NCBI GenBank assembly: GCA_002105175.1
Contig: MCGE01000009.1
Span: 1,550,001-1,614,000 of the forward strand
Length of the DNA stretch: 64,000 nt
Reading direction: 5' to 3'
Origin: Absidia repens
Lineage: Eukaryota; Mucoromycota; Mucoromycetes; Mucorales; Cunninghamellaceae
Shown: positions 36,675 through 48,600 of the stretch, one piece after another
Numbering within the stretch: the first letter of the stretch is position 1
Layout of the letters: each line of letters starts with the position of its first letter
Made by a program: the position numbers and the translations under genes
Notes under the pieces: model-generated
Told to the model about the DNA's origin: nothing
Database searches by the model: none
What the model saw: only the letters and a program-made list of their open reading frames with translations

Positions 36675-39600
36675 TCAAGACTTGATTTCCAAAATGGTGG
36701 TGAACGAGAAAGGTTCGAAAGGAAGACCATCACCCATATAGAATTTACCATCGAATTCGACCCAGTGGAGACGAAGAGCATGAAGGAAAGCGGACAAACC
36801 TTCCATACCAATCAAAATAGCACATGTCAATGTAAACCACATGGAGAAGCCGATCACAAGTCCAATAGTTGCCAAAGGTCCAGTGAAATTGAACCAAATC
36901 TTGAGTGTCATGTCCCATAACACACTGGATAATTCTGTTGTTGTAAATAAAGACCATCAGTATTACCATTTTTCAATATTCATGTATGTATATCACTTAC
37001 GAGCATGTGCAAGAGACAAAGCCCAAAGACGAAGGTAAGATGCTGTGTTGGAAATACAATTCAAGCAGAATTCAATAGTGTGAATGGTTTGATGAATCAT
37101 TTCTTCGCTGAATTCAAACTATAACAGGATAATAAAATCAGTCAACTGGCTAACTTTATTTTTTTTTCCACCTTACCTCTTCTTCATCTTCATCGTCATC
37201 ATCATTCACGAGTTCAGTAGAGGATCCACCAAGACGAGCTTCATCATCACCATTATGATCATCATTGGCGACACGTTCATACTGGTGCTTGCTGTGTTGC
37301 ATCTTCAAATAGTAAGGCTTGGCAAACCACATCCATGGGACACAGATAAGAGCAATAACAATAAGCACAGCTTGAAGAGGTCCCTATCAAAACAGAATGG
37401 TAAGTAAGAATACAATATATCAGCAAATGAGACGAAGGGGATAAAGTTTACCTGGCCAGGGAAGAGTTGATCTTCAGGATTGACAGTACCAGGTGATAAG
37501 AACATGTAGATCAACATGTTGAGAAGGTTTGGAGGAGCATTGCGAATGTGTTGACCATCACTGTCTAATTCCCACCAATTGACACTCCATTTATACATGA
37601 TACAAAAGATTAAATAACCAAAGATAGATTCCATAAAGAGAATTTGAGGTAAGAATTCGAGCCAAATGAAGATCTTCTTTCCAAAATTAACATGGTTGTA
37701 CACATTCAGACAAATAGCAAATGACATCTATAAACGAAGACAAAAAAGCGAATAGAAATCTTTAGAGTCCTTTCTTTTTCTGGGGTGAGTGTTATCATGA
37801 TTACTTACGTGAATGACACCAATAATAATAGCTTGTTTCATTTTGTAAGAATTGGTGAAGAGCAAGAAGTTTTCAGAACCGTGCCATGACTAGATTGTTG
37901 ATCAAAACAGAAAGTGAATATGAAAGGGTAAGTGCATGTTAAATACTTTGTTATGTTCAACAACCCCATCCATCCACCCCCTTCCCTTCATTCTCACAAC
38001 TTACAGGATCAAGACCAAAGGCATAAGTTTGTCCATTGGGAATAGCCTCCACAGCATCCGTGGAGAGGTATTTTGTTGGCCAATCAAATCCAGATTCAAA
38101 GATATTGAGAGATAAAGAGAAGATATCATTGTAAATAGCACCAGTAAAGATAGAGAAGATAGACATCATCAACATCATATAACGACCGCTAAAGAACATT
38201 TGGAAGATCTATGAATTGCATGAAAAACGGGTAAGAGACCTTTTTTCAATCACAATATTAAATACTTACTTCACCATCATTTTTAGCCAGTTTCTTTTCA
38301 TTCAAAACCAAGTAAAGGGCGAAGAGCAACATCAAAAATCCATGACCAATATCACCAAACATGACGGCAAACAAAAAAGGGAAGGATATAATCGTAAAAA
38401 GACCAGGGTTGACTTCACGATAACGAGCCATACCATAAGCATCAATGATTTGTTGGAAACCTTGGGTAAACTTATTGGTGCGATGATATGTGGGTGGTTT
38501 TTTCTTGGTGCGTAATTCGGTCAAGATTGAAGGCAAATTGGTCCCAGAGGATTCCTAATAATAACAAAAATATCAATCATTATACTCTTTCTTTTTGCTT
38601 CTTCGAAACAATATCTTTATTACCGTTGCTTCTTTGAGGGAATGCTGAACAAGAGGGATATCATTGGTGGCACACCAGCCTTCTGCTACCAAACACTTAC
38701 GGCCAATATCATAGTCGAATAAGTTCATGGTATGGTATACAGCTTTTTCTTTGCGTACAATCGTCGTCCAAGCAGTCAAATTTTCAGCAATGTCCAATAA
38801 TTCAGATCGACGGGTTTGGTTGGTATTGGTGAGGACCTACATTAGAGAATGACAGAGTAAGAATAAAAAAACGATAATAATGGATAAAATATCTTTTGTG
38901 CGTGGGGATAAACATACACTAGTCAAGTCTTCGATACGAGACGTCACATCAGTCAAAGCATCACGGCGTTTGTCAGCAGATTCATCAATACTATAAAGCG
39001 TGGCACCCAAGCTTTCCGAAATTTTCTTGATTTTGGCAATGATTTCACGACCATGAGCAAAGATAGCAAACACGTTCTTTTCCACCACATCATCAGAGTC
39101 AGGGTCCACGATGGATTCATCGATTTCGGCGGTGTTCATATACAAGTTACCACGAAGTGAGCGCCAAAGGACACGTTCAAAGGTTTGGATACGACTACGA
39201 GGGATAACACCAGTAACATAGCCGAGATTAACTTGAGATGACTCATTGTAAGCCTGTTGTTCGACATCATTGTCCAGAAGAGCAGCAGTATCTTCCGCTT
39301 CTTCGTTGACACCAGGAATATCTTGTCTTGAAGCCTAAGAAAGAAAAAGTAAGATAAACTGTATTCATATTCAGAGATAAGGGAACTGTGATATGATGAT
39401 TTACTTGATGGAAAAAGACACCAGTATCGCGTAAAACATGCCGGAGTTCAGTGAGTTGAAGGTATCGACGTTGAAGTGTTTCATAAGAGGTGTTCATTTC
39501 AGTGATGCGACCTTCGTGTTGGCGTAATTTTTCTTCAAGTTCATCGATTTCTTGAGCAGAGCGAGCATGAGATAAAGGGCCAGAAGTTTCCAAAGAGCGA

Positions 39601-40170
39601 GTAGGAATATCAGCCTTTTCAGTTTGAGCCTTGAAGAATCCTATAGGAATAGATAAACAAAATGCAGTTAGTAAACATACAAAAAAGAACGGGGTAAGCA
39701 AAAGGTGTTTCAAGTGACCCCTGTGTCCAGTCCATGTCCCAATAAACAAGAAAAGCATAAACGTATACATAAATCAATATATCATATACAGTATACTTTT
39801 CTTATATAAATATATATATATATATATAACCATACAATAATGTGTTTTCTGGCAGTATAAAAGATAGTATAATAAAGGTTTTGGTACTTACGGCATTGGC
39901 GTTCCATTTCGTCAAAACGTCTAATTTCTGATACAAAGGATCGTTGGAAAGCATTGACTTCAGGATTGAGCTATTATAAGAAAGAGTAAAAAAGTTATAT
40001 AAACAAGTACAAGTGTTAAAGTATAGTTGTTTTAACTTTTGACTTACATCTCTAAATTGGACTTTGCCTAGTTCTCCAAGTTCAGAAACACAATGTTGAG
40101 CCACTTCAGAAGGGATGTACAGTTGAATAAGAGACATCACTTCCGAACGGAAGAGTGTAGACTGCGCCAT
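36675..40170 (-). CDS. VPH1: V-type proton ATPase subunit a (Vph1/Stv1)
   Basis: Subunit a of the V-ATPase membrane sector carries the proton half-channels that acidify vacuoles and Golgi. Eleven or so exons start at ATG 40168-40170 with [20 protein letters not shown], continuing to [15 protein letters not shown], the family N-terminus. The cytosolic arm includes two coiled-coil parts ([19 protein letters not shown]). The membrane half follows: [14 protein letters not shown], the [21 protein letters not shown] segment, and FLCIMYKW-like helices. The essential channel arginine is in [14 protein letters not shown] near 37010-37050. The protein ends ILEIKS at 36675. An acidic DDDDEDEEE insert lies just before that helix, at about 37160-37200. 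Whether it is the vacuolar or Golgi isoform cannot be told. Its divergent neighbour is the BAR-SH3 gene, 345 bp away. Confidence 0.96.
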
Positions 40171-40515
40171 GATATAGTTGGATGGAGTCAAAGAATAATC
40201 ACAGTACAGTCAAGAGGAAATGAGAAAAGAATGGAAGAAAATGTTTTTGATCAAAATTGATGAGCTTACGCCCGACGAGATGCGGGATTTTAAATTGTAC
40301 GCCAAAAAAAATCCGTCTGCCGTCAGTCACTCTGAATGATTGACTTGCCAAAACCAAAAAAAGGATTCTGATCCAATATATCAATTAGGCTCTCTTTCTT
40401 TCCCTTTAGCTTGCCTTTTTTTTTTTTTTTTTTTCCTCTCTCTTTCCTTTTTTTAAACTTTCTTTTCTCACCTTCCTCTCCTTACTTTTATACTTATACT
40501 TCCTCATCTCAAGTC

Positions 40516-43019
40516 ATGATAAAAAACTTCGGCAAATTCAAACAGGTAACTCACAATAGTTGAAAAAAAGCGGTCTTTTGGTTACTCAAATAGGGACCCA
40601 GCAGCATAGCGATGTATAAGCGATGGAATAAAGGGATACTGGACTTCACAGTTATAGTGGCTATTGTTAGGGGAGTCATTTAGTGATGATGTCAAACTGT
40701 TGCTCATTGTTGATGATGACTTGTCTTCTTACTTTGCCTTTTTTCCCCCTTTGTTGGGAGAAAGAACCCTTTATTCCATACTTATTCGGAGTTGGCTCTG
40801 GTCTTGTTCGAGACACGACCTTTATCCATTCCAAGAATAGATTTACATTTAGTGCAACACGGAATGGGAATAGTTGCAAAAATAGGGACTTAGTGGTGAT
40901 TTACTGGAAACTAACAATAAACCTTTTTTCTTTTCTTTTTTCACGTAGTGGACTGGTGAACGTCTAGGTGCAGCAAAAGCAACTTTACAAACGGATGATT
41001 TCCAACAACTTGAAATCGAAACTGAAAACAAACGAACCGGATTTGAAAAGGTGCACGAAGCTAGTGAACAAGTCCATAGCCAATTATCCAAAAAGAAACC
41101 GTCACCTGAAGATGCAAAGACGAAATGTACTCCGTTAGAAGCACTGGCAAGTTGTTGGATCAACCATGGTTCTGCATTTGCTGATGACGCCGCTCTTGGT
41201 AAGTTTAAAAATAATTATTTTATTTTTTTAATTAATTTCAAAGAATCGTATTTTTGATTTACTCATCATCTATTATTTATTTTTTGTTACTATTTTTATA
41301 GGGGTTGCATTGATTAATTTGGGTCAAACAGAAGCTCGCATTGCTTTACTGCAAGAAGACTTTGCCAATATTGTCAAGGGTGGGTACATTGATGTGCTTG
41401 AACAAGGATCGCAACACTACAAGGACTACAATGCTTTGAAGAAAAAGCTCGAATCAAGACGGTTGGACTATGATGCAAAATTATCTCGACTACAGAAATC
41501 GAAGAAGGAAAAACCAGAATGGGAGCAAGAAATGCAAGCTGCCAAAATGAAGTACGAGGAATCTGAATACGATATTATCCAAAAAATGGTTTCTTTACAA
41601 GAATACGAAGTAAGTGTATTATATTAAGAAAAAAGGGACGTGATATACCAATCTTCTTTTTTTCTTTTTTTTTTCTTTTCAAATAGAATGACCACTGTAT
41701 GGCTTTGTCTCAACTTATGGAAGCGCAATTTAATTACCATCAACAAGCTGCAGAAATGATCACTGAACTTCGAAATCATATGCCAAGTCCTGGAACAAAT
41801 CGATCTGCCCGACCTCCAATGGCTCCAATTACCCGATCCTCTACAAATGGTTCAACCAACTCATCGTTGACAGCTTCAAGTGCTCTGACCCCCACCAACG
41901 GCCATGGAAGTTCCGATGACTATTTTGGTGCTCCCCTTTCTTCACCCTCTCCTGCCCTGAAATCGAATCAACGTCTTCCTGGAAGTCGTCAACCAAGCGT
42001 TGATAATCTTAATAGGCTTCGTCGTGCACCAAGTCATTCCTCTGTCGCAAGTTACAATAGTGATGATCAATTACAACAACAGCAACAACTCTCATCATCC
42101 CCTGGTCGATTACCTCCTCCAATTATGCCACGAAGAAAATGTAAGTAACCCCTTTGACAAACTCAAAAAAAAAAAAAAAAAAAAGCACACCGTTCTAATT
42201 ACCCAATTAATTTTACTCTATATAGCAAGTGCGGGGTCCAAAAAACTTCGCAAGGCGGTGTATGATTTCCAAGGTGAAGCTGCTGATGAATTATCCTTCC
42301 GCATTGGTGATGTGATTACTGTGATTGAACCTGTAGATGACGGATGGTGGCTAGGTGAAGTTGAAAACGGCGGACAGAAGCATAAAGGTATATTCCCTGT
42401 CAATTATACTGAAGATATTGTGATGTCGACAACAATGACGCCTCCTGCTATGCCCAGTCGACCACCCATCATGGCCAGTCAATATATTCAAGAAGAACCC
42501 CAAGAAGAAGAAGATTTCGCCTACTCCCAACAACAACAACAACAACAACCACAACAACAACAGCCGGATACATATGCAGGTCAATCACCATTCAATGATA
42601 ACCCACCCATTAGCACGCCGCCTGCTACCACAGGTGGATTCTCATATATCAGACCCAACCCAGTGTCACGATCGAGCTCAACATCAATCTCGTCATTCTC
42701 AACTTCAGGAACAACAACCCCATCTTCTTCTTTGGCAAGATCAACTACAATTGTCCCTAATCATACCAAACCCATATCAGCCAATCGTACTCCTCCTCCT
42801 CCTCCACCTACTTTATCACGATCCAACACCTCCTCCGCCAGAAGTTTCTCATCCTCGACTAGAACTCCTCCACCACCACCTCCACCATCAAGAAACACAT
42901 TGGCAGGTGCCGAAACAAAGCAAGTAGTTGACTGTCAAGATTGTGGATGTGACGAATTCAGCGCCAATTTATTCAAAAAAGGACACTGCAACAACTGCTT
43001 CCATAAACATAGTGATTGA
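40516..43019 (+). CDS. Endophilin-like BAR-SH3 protein with C-terminal Cys/His motif
   Basis: Membrane-bending adaptor expected at endocytic or secretory membranes. Five exons (40516-40545, 40949-41198, 41302-41609, 41687-42140, 42226-43019) give 611 residues. The first exon encodes just MIKNFGKFKQ and is separated by a 403-nt intron. The BAR domain covers about residues 1-240 (WTGERLGAAK, GYIDVLEQGSQHYKDYNALK, LEAQFNYHQQAAEM-like helix). A Ser/Pro linker leads to an SH3 domain at about 350-405 (KAVYDFQGEAADELSFRIGD, GWWLGE, GIFPVNYTE). Poly-Gln and proline runs (TPPPPPPTL, TPPPPPPPSR) follow, which could bind SH3 or profilin. The last 30 residues (CQDCGCDEFSANLFKKGHC, then NNCFHKHSD) look like a zinc-binding motif. 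Sequence and order match fungal endophilin-type proteins. Confidence 0.9.
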
Positions 43020-43427
43020 TAGATAACCCCCTTCCCCTCATATTCCATTTCTTTTTATTACTTAGTTTATTTTATATACATCCCTTCCCCTCCCCTCCCC
43101 CTTCCCTCCATATCAATTTAGCTATATTCATATATATACATCCCTTACAATAGTTTTTGCCTTCAATTTATGAATAAAACCCATATTATCATTTTTTAAT
43201 TCGTACCAGCTTTGTTTCTATTTTTTTTTTTTTTTTTTTTGGAAATTTGTATAGAAAAGGGGTATCACAGAAATTAAATGTCCTGATATATCGGTTTTTA
43301 TAACGATTGATTGGGTTCTGCCATCGATATTCCCAAAAATAGACTGCCATCCGGACCGGAACAAGAGCACATGCTTTCGTTTTCAAATTTGCTTTTATAT
43401 GACCACCCAAAAGAATTTTCATGACAC

Positions 43428-43500
43428 GTCACCTTGGTGTAGGGGTTATCACGCATGCTTCACACGCATGAGGCCGCCGGTTCGATTCCGGCAGGTGACA
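43428..43500 (+). tRNA. tRNA-Val (anticodon CAC), no intron
   Basis: A 73-nt cloverleaf. The acceptor stem GTCACCT pairs with AGGTGAC, the anticodon arm is CATGC-TTCACAC-GCATG with anticodon CAC, the variable loop is AGGCC, and the T arm is GCCGG-TTCGATT-CCGGC. The D arm contains the conserved GG and one weak pair. The discriminator base is A. A T run follows directly (CACTTTTGC), consistent with RNA polymerase III termination. Confidence 0.96.
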
Positions 43501-43626
43501 CTTTTGCTTTGGTTTCCAGCAATCTAAAAGCTTTTACTTCCTTTTTTGGTGTTTGTTGAATTGCTGTTAGAAAAAATGGTAGGTATAGGGTTTGTTTGGT
43601 TCTGTTGCGGGTATTTTTGAGTTGTT

Positions 43627-44255
43627 ATAAGTAGTGAACACCAAATATGTATGGTTTTCTTAAGTTTATATACGCCGAAACGGTGTGGTATTAACCTTTT
43701 GTTAATGCTTTTGCTATATTTTACACCAGATGTATAGTGTATAAGTGTCTGCTTGTTCTTGCTTGAACGGATTTGCAGTAGCTTTGCAGCGAGGATCAAA
43801 AAATATTTTTCCCCTGAGTCGGAATTTGAAATGTACTTTTTTGTTTACTTGACTTGTAGTCTTGAAAATAGAAAGCACCAAATAGATTATTTGATATAAG
43901 TAGAAAGTACCAGATATGTTATTGGTAATAAGTAGTGAGCACCAGAACTTTTGTAGATAAAGTCCAACTTGAAATAAAAGAAGTTTTTAAAAAGAAAACT
44001 TGATATAATAAAATAAAGTAGAAGTATTGTATTGACCTTAGCTGGTTCAATAAAAATAAAAAAAGAGTATAGCTGACTCTGAAAATAAAATAAAGTGGAT
44101 TTCTATAGCAAAATAGAAATAAGAGATAACTTGATTGTTATAAAAAAACCTTTTGTACTGACTTTTATTTGACTAATGAGAAAAGTATAAAAAAAACTAA
44201 AGAAAAATAATTTCTACCAAAAAGTTTGGTCTTTTTATACTATTTTGAAAGGAGC
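43627..44255 (+). repeat. tRNA-linked dispersed repeat, copy 2
   Basis: Same element as 1-630, read away from the tRNA-Val gene and beginning about 127 bp past its 3' end. Copies of the GAGCACCAGATATG-like motif lie near 43633-43654, 43722-43736, 43871-43889, 43902-43925 and 43932-43948. From about 43902 to 44210 it is nearly identical to copy 1, including the AAAGTCCAACTTGAAATAAA and GACCTTAGCTGGTTCAAT segments. Small indels separate the two copies. No ORF. Confidence 0.8.
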
Positions 44256-44559
44256 GGAGTGAAGTTGTCCTCGACGAGATGGTGGAACTGCGGCATATTC
44301 ACGCACCTGTGGCCCAAACCATCAATTCACCCGTATCAAACAAATCAGCCAAGTCTAGACCGGCGTTGACAATGTATAAAACAATATGGGGGAGGGATTG
44401 ATAGAAGAATATGAATGTATGATATGTAAATAAATAAATAAAAGGGCAATGATAGATAACCTGAGCAACTCCGTTTTGTCGAGGCACCATTCATGGTATA
44501 TGTAGGCTTTACTTCAAGCTTCAAGTGACCTATATAAAACTTTCAACCAATCGGCAGGT

Positions 44560-45345
44560 CTCAACAGGGGTTGTGTAAGTATTTATAGATAAGCTAGAGG
44601 AATCCTTTATATTAGCGGCTTCCCGCATAACACGTCCTAGATTCATTTATATGATAGTTTGATAGTAAGTAATCCAGGGCTGTCAAAGAGTCACTGGGTA
44701 TTTAGGGAGTGCGGAAAAATAGTCATAATGGGTGTAGTAGAAAGCAAAATGTTTTGGTAGGGCTCTCGCAAAACAGTTATATTAGTGCCATTGTTTTACT
44801 CTCCGATGGGTCAGAATGTGTTAGTAAAACGGTATATTTTATTGTTGCATTTTACCAAAAACTAAAGCTAAAGTAAAGAGTTCGTTGTAGCAAGCTCAAT
44901 TAGAGAAAGTATGCACGAATTGAAGTGGGATCTGAAGAATGACCAACACTAATCTAAACGGACAATTGTAAATGGGAGCCAATATAAAGTGAAGTACAAG
45001 ACATGAGAATGATTAATGGGATTTTTTTTTATTGAAGCAAGAAAGAGAAACATTTTATTCAGATATAGATACTTTCTATGACACACTAAAACTAAACTAA
45101 GCTAATGAGGGCTCCAAAAGTCAATTAAAGGTAGCCATCCAAATCCTGAATCCAAAATGAAAGGGTTCCCCATGCATGTTGTAATCCCTGATCTGAAAAC
45201 CCTTCTAAACCAGTCCTGACACTAATATAAGATCACCATGGCCCCAAAGAAGTTGAATGATGAAGAATAAAAAAAAAAGGGGAAAAAGAAGGAAAGGAAG
45301 CGGAAAAAAATAAAAATCCACGTGGGCGGGATTTGAATTGTTTTG
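44560..45345 (+). repeat. Dispersed repeat family R2, copy D
   Basis: Forward copy of R2, following the tRNA-linked repeat by about 300 bp. Landmarks are AAAATAGTCATAATGGGTGTAG near 44726, CAACACTAATCTAAACGGACAATTG near 44942, GTACAAGACATGAGAATGAT near 44995, CCAAAATGAAAGGGTTCCCCATGCATG near 45151 and CACGTGGGCGGGATTTGAATTG near 45318. It ends about 290 bp before the MED14 stop codon. Non-coding. Confidence 0.7.
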
Positions 45346-45631
45346 GTCAAGAATATATTGATCAAACTTCACAAACGCCACCGATAGTAATAATATCAGC
45401 AACCCAAATACATTTTTATTCATTTTTTTTTTTTTTCTTTTTGTAAAAAAAAGAGAGAGATGAAGAGAGTAAGGGTGCGGGAAAAAGGGAGGGAAATCTA
45501 ACACATACTATACTATACTATATAATAAAGGAAGGGGGCGTAAGCTGTGTGTACGTGTGTGAGTGTGTATGGGAGAGGGGGGGAAGGATGAAAGACAGAG
45601 GCCAAAGGAGGGAGGAGGAGCACCATCAGCA

Positions 45632-48600
45632 TTAGGACGGGACAGGAGGATTTTTGAGGCAAGAGTGTTGTAATTTGAATAATACATTTCGACATAAAGA
45701 CGCCGAGCAAAGAAGACCATGATCAAATGAAACGACGGTAGGTTCAGATGTATCCACCCAGCAATATCTTCCTGAGAGGTACCAAGGTTGTTGTTGTTCA
45801 TCATCACCATCATCATTGTCATTGGTAACGATATCTTCCATTGCTGATGGTTCTTGTTGTTGATTTGGTGCCATAAATATCCACTGATCCACATTTTCCA
45901 ATACCTTGTCAAAGGCCATGAAGGGTTTACAAATCATTTGTTGCGCCACTTTGATGGGTGCTATACCGGTACCGCTAATGTTGGTATTCTTTTCCGTCAG
46001 TCCTTGGTCCGCACTTGACGCCGATGGGGGTATGTAAGGTGATGGAGGATGTATGCTTTTTGTTGAAGAGGTTTTCTGTAGTGTTCGATATACCGTATGG
46101 TGGAATGCTGCATCGGAGATACATATCATTGATGGATCCTGGAATCGAATGTCGATACCATGACTACCAAAAAAACAAAAAAAAATACATGTAAGTGCCA
46201 TATTTGAAGATGGAATATAAGTATGGTGTAATGTCCTTACAGGGATGAGAACATAATTCGCACAGAGTCAGATGCACGTGGAATAATGCATACTTGACCA
46301 ACATCGCCATTCCGAGCACAATCTCCTTCTAGTTGTTCCAAGCAAGCCATCAGTGGTAGGGTTTGGAAAAGAACTTGCACAAAGTAAATCAAATCACGCT
46401 TGTCATTCAACACGTCTTGGAGGAAGGCCATGACCCGCCAATGTGGATTCCGTTTGACTGCCGATGCAAGGTATAGCTTGTCAGATGGTGTATTCCCATT
46501 CTTGCCAGTAGAAGATGAAGATGTCAAGTCCGCAGTGTGATTTTGGCTTGTTGTGAAGTTTACCATATAACGTCTTGCTTGTCCTTTACCCGGTGAATCC
46601 CAACGTATTGTACACACAAAATCCTTCGCATAGGTGAAAGTCAGCGTCCGCATATCGCATGGCTCAAAGGATAATTCATCGCCGTATTTCGTAAGCCAAA
46701 TGGATGAAACTGGTCAACGATAATGATAATAAAAAAGTTATAATCAGAACAATGCATGAAGAAGACATTACTTTAATTGATGGCATTACCTTGTCTTGAC
46801 AGATTCGCCAACATGAATATCCGTTCCCAATCCGTTAAAAATTGATCAACGCAAGAATCAACATCATTATAAACAAATGATAACATGTTGTTGGTATCAT
46901 CCATAGTAACGTGATCTAATAATATCCAAAAAAAAATATCGTTCAATGCTTGATCACTTTCAATACAAAGTCCTTTTTTCCATCTTACCTGAAACATTGT
47001 TCGACTTTAAAGGAATGTTGCCCCAGTCAACTTTATCTTGAATTTCCACGAAACATTGTCTTCTGCCACGAGTCCACCATCCAGAAGATCGTAGCATCAC
47101 TTCATTTGTCATACGAGGCGCAATTGATTCTACCCATGCAAAGAAATCCATTCTTGGTGTTGCATTCATCGCCCCAGATGGATTTGGAGTATGAATATCG
47201 ACATTTCGAAGCGCACACGTCTTCAATAAATCACTCTGAGACACACACAATACTTCCATTCGATCCGCTGATGGGTGACTGACGGCACGTGTCTCTTTTC
47301 CAGATAATGATTTGATAAAAGGTCGAGTGTAAGATCGGATAGTCCTGTATTGGTGCAGCTGTAGCTCGATTTTGCGATTGGTGATAAACGCTCTTTTTTT
47401 TTTTTAGAATACAAAAGATTTAATATCCACCATAATAAAATGTTTTAGCCATATTTCATCTGATTTTACCTAGAAAGAGATTCAAGTTTGGCCAAAAAGG
47501 GAAGGTCAATTGATAAACTAGATGTGAAGGAGAAAAAAACAAACAAAAACAAAATACGTCCAGTTAGTACAATAATAATACAAATCCCCATCGTCGGCGA
47601 TAGACTTACTTGTCAATTTTTTCGGTAATTCTTCGTTTTGTTTCTGATAAAAGATCATGCTCGGTCATTGTTCGACGTCGTTTGGCTGAATGAGCTCCCA
47701 TATCGTCACCATTGTCTTGTTGTGTTTTTGTTGTAGAGCTCAAATTTAAATCCAAGACATCATTTCTGCCACTGGCAAACCGTTCTTTCCAAACTTGCTC
47801 ATGATCCACATGTATCAAATCAACAAATTCCTGGTATATCGCATTTTGGTCATTGATTTTTCTATAATTCCATACAATCAGAAGGTAAGCATTTATTCGC
47901 ACCCTCCCTTTCTCTTTCGCTCCCGTTTTTTTCTTTCTTTTCTAATTTTACCTGAGGCAGCATAGTGATGGTTGGAATTCATTTTTGATAACGGCAATCA
48001 CCAGGTACCAATCTTCGAACTGTGAGAATTGTAAAAAGACAAAATGCTGAGGGAAATTTGGCTTGCCAGACTGTTGCTGTACTTGATCTGCACCGATTCT
48101 TTTGCCTGTGATTGATGGAGATGAAGTGACCGATGATACAGATGCTGATGATGAAGTTGTCATTGATTGTTGTTGGTGTGCTACCGATCGATTCCTAGAT
48201 GGCGGTAACTCCACAGGGTCGGGGGTTGTTGTTGGCAAATCTCCAAATAGTTTTAACATATCATCTGGTCGAAGTAACATTTGAGATGGGTGGAAGGGTT
48301 GCAAATTCAATTGCTTCGCCAGCGAGACAATTTCGTGAACGACAACTTCAGATCGGAGCCAGAGTAAGTGACGCCCAATGTTTGTTGGATCAGAGTTCAG
48401 TCTATCCTCTAAACCACCAAGTTTTGCTATATATATGAATATATACAAAAGCCAGTTAGTATGGGACTAAGCCTTCCAACTTTTTTTTTCTTTGAATCCT
48501 ACCATTGCCATCGCCGCCATGTTTGCCAGTTTCACGTACTTTGACACGTCCAACGCGACTATCGAAGTCTATATAGATATAACGATCGTGTCGATACCGT

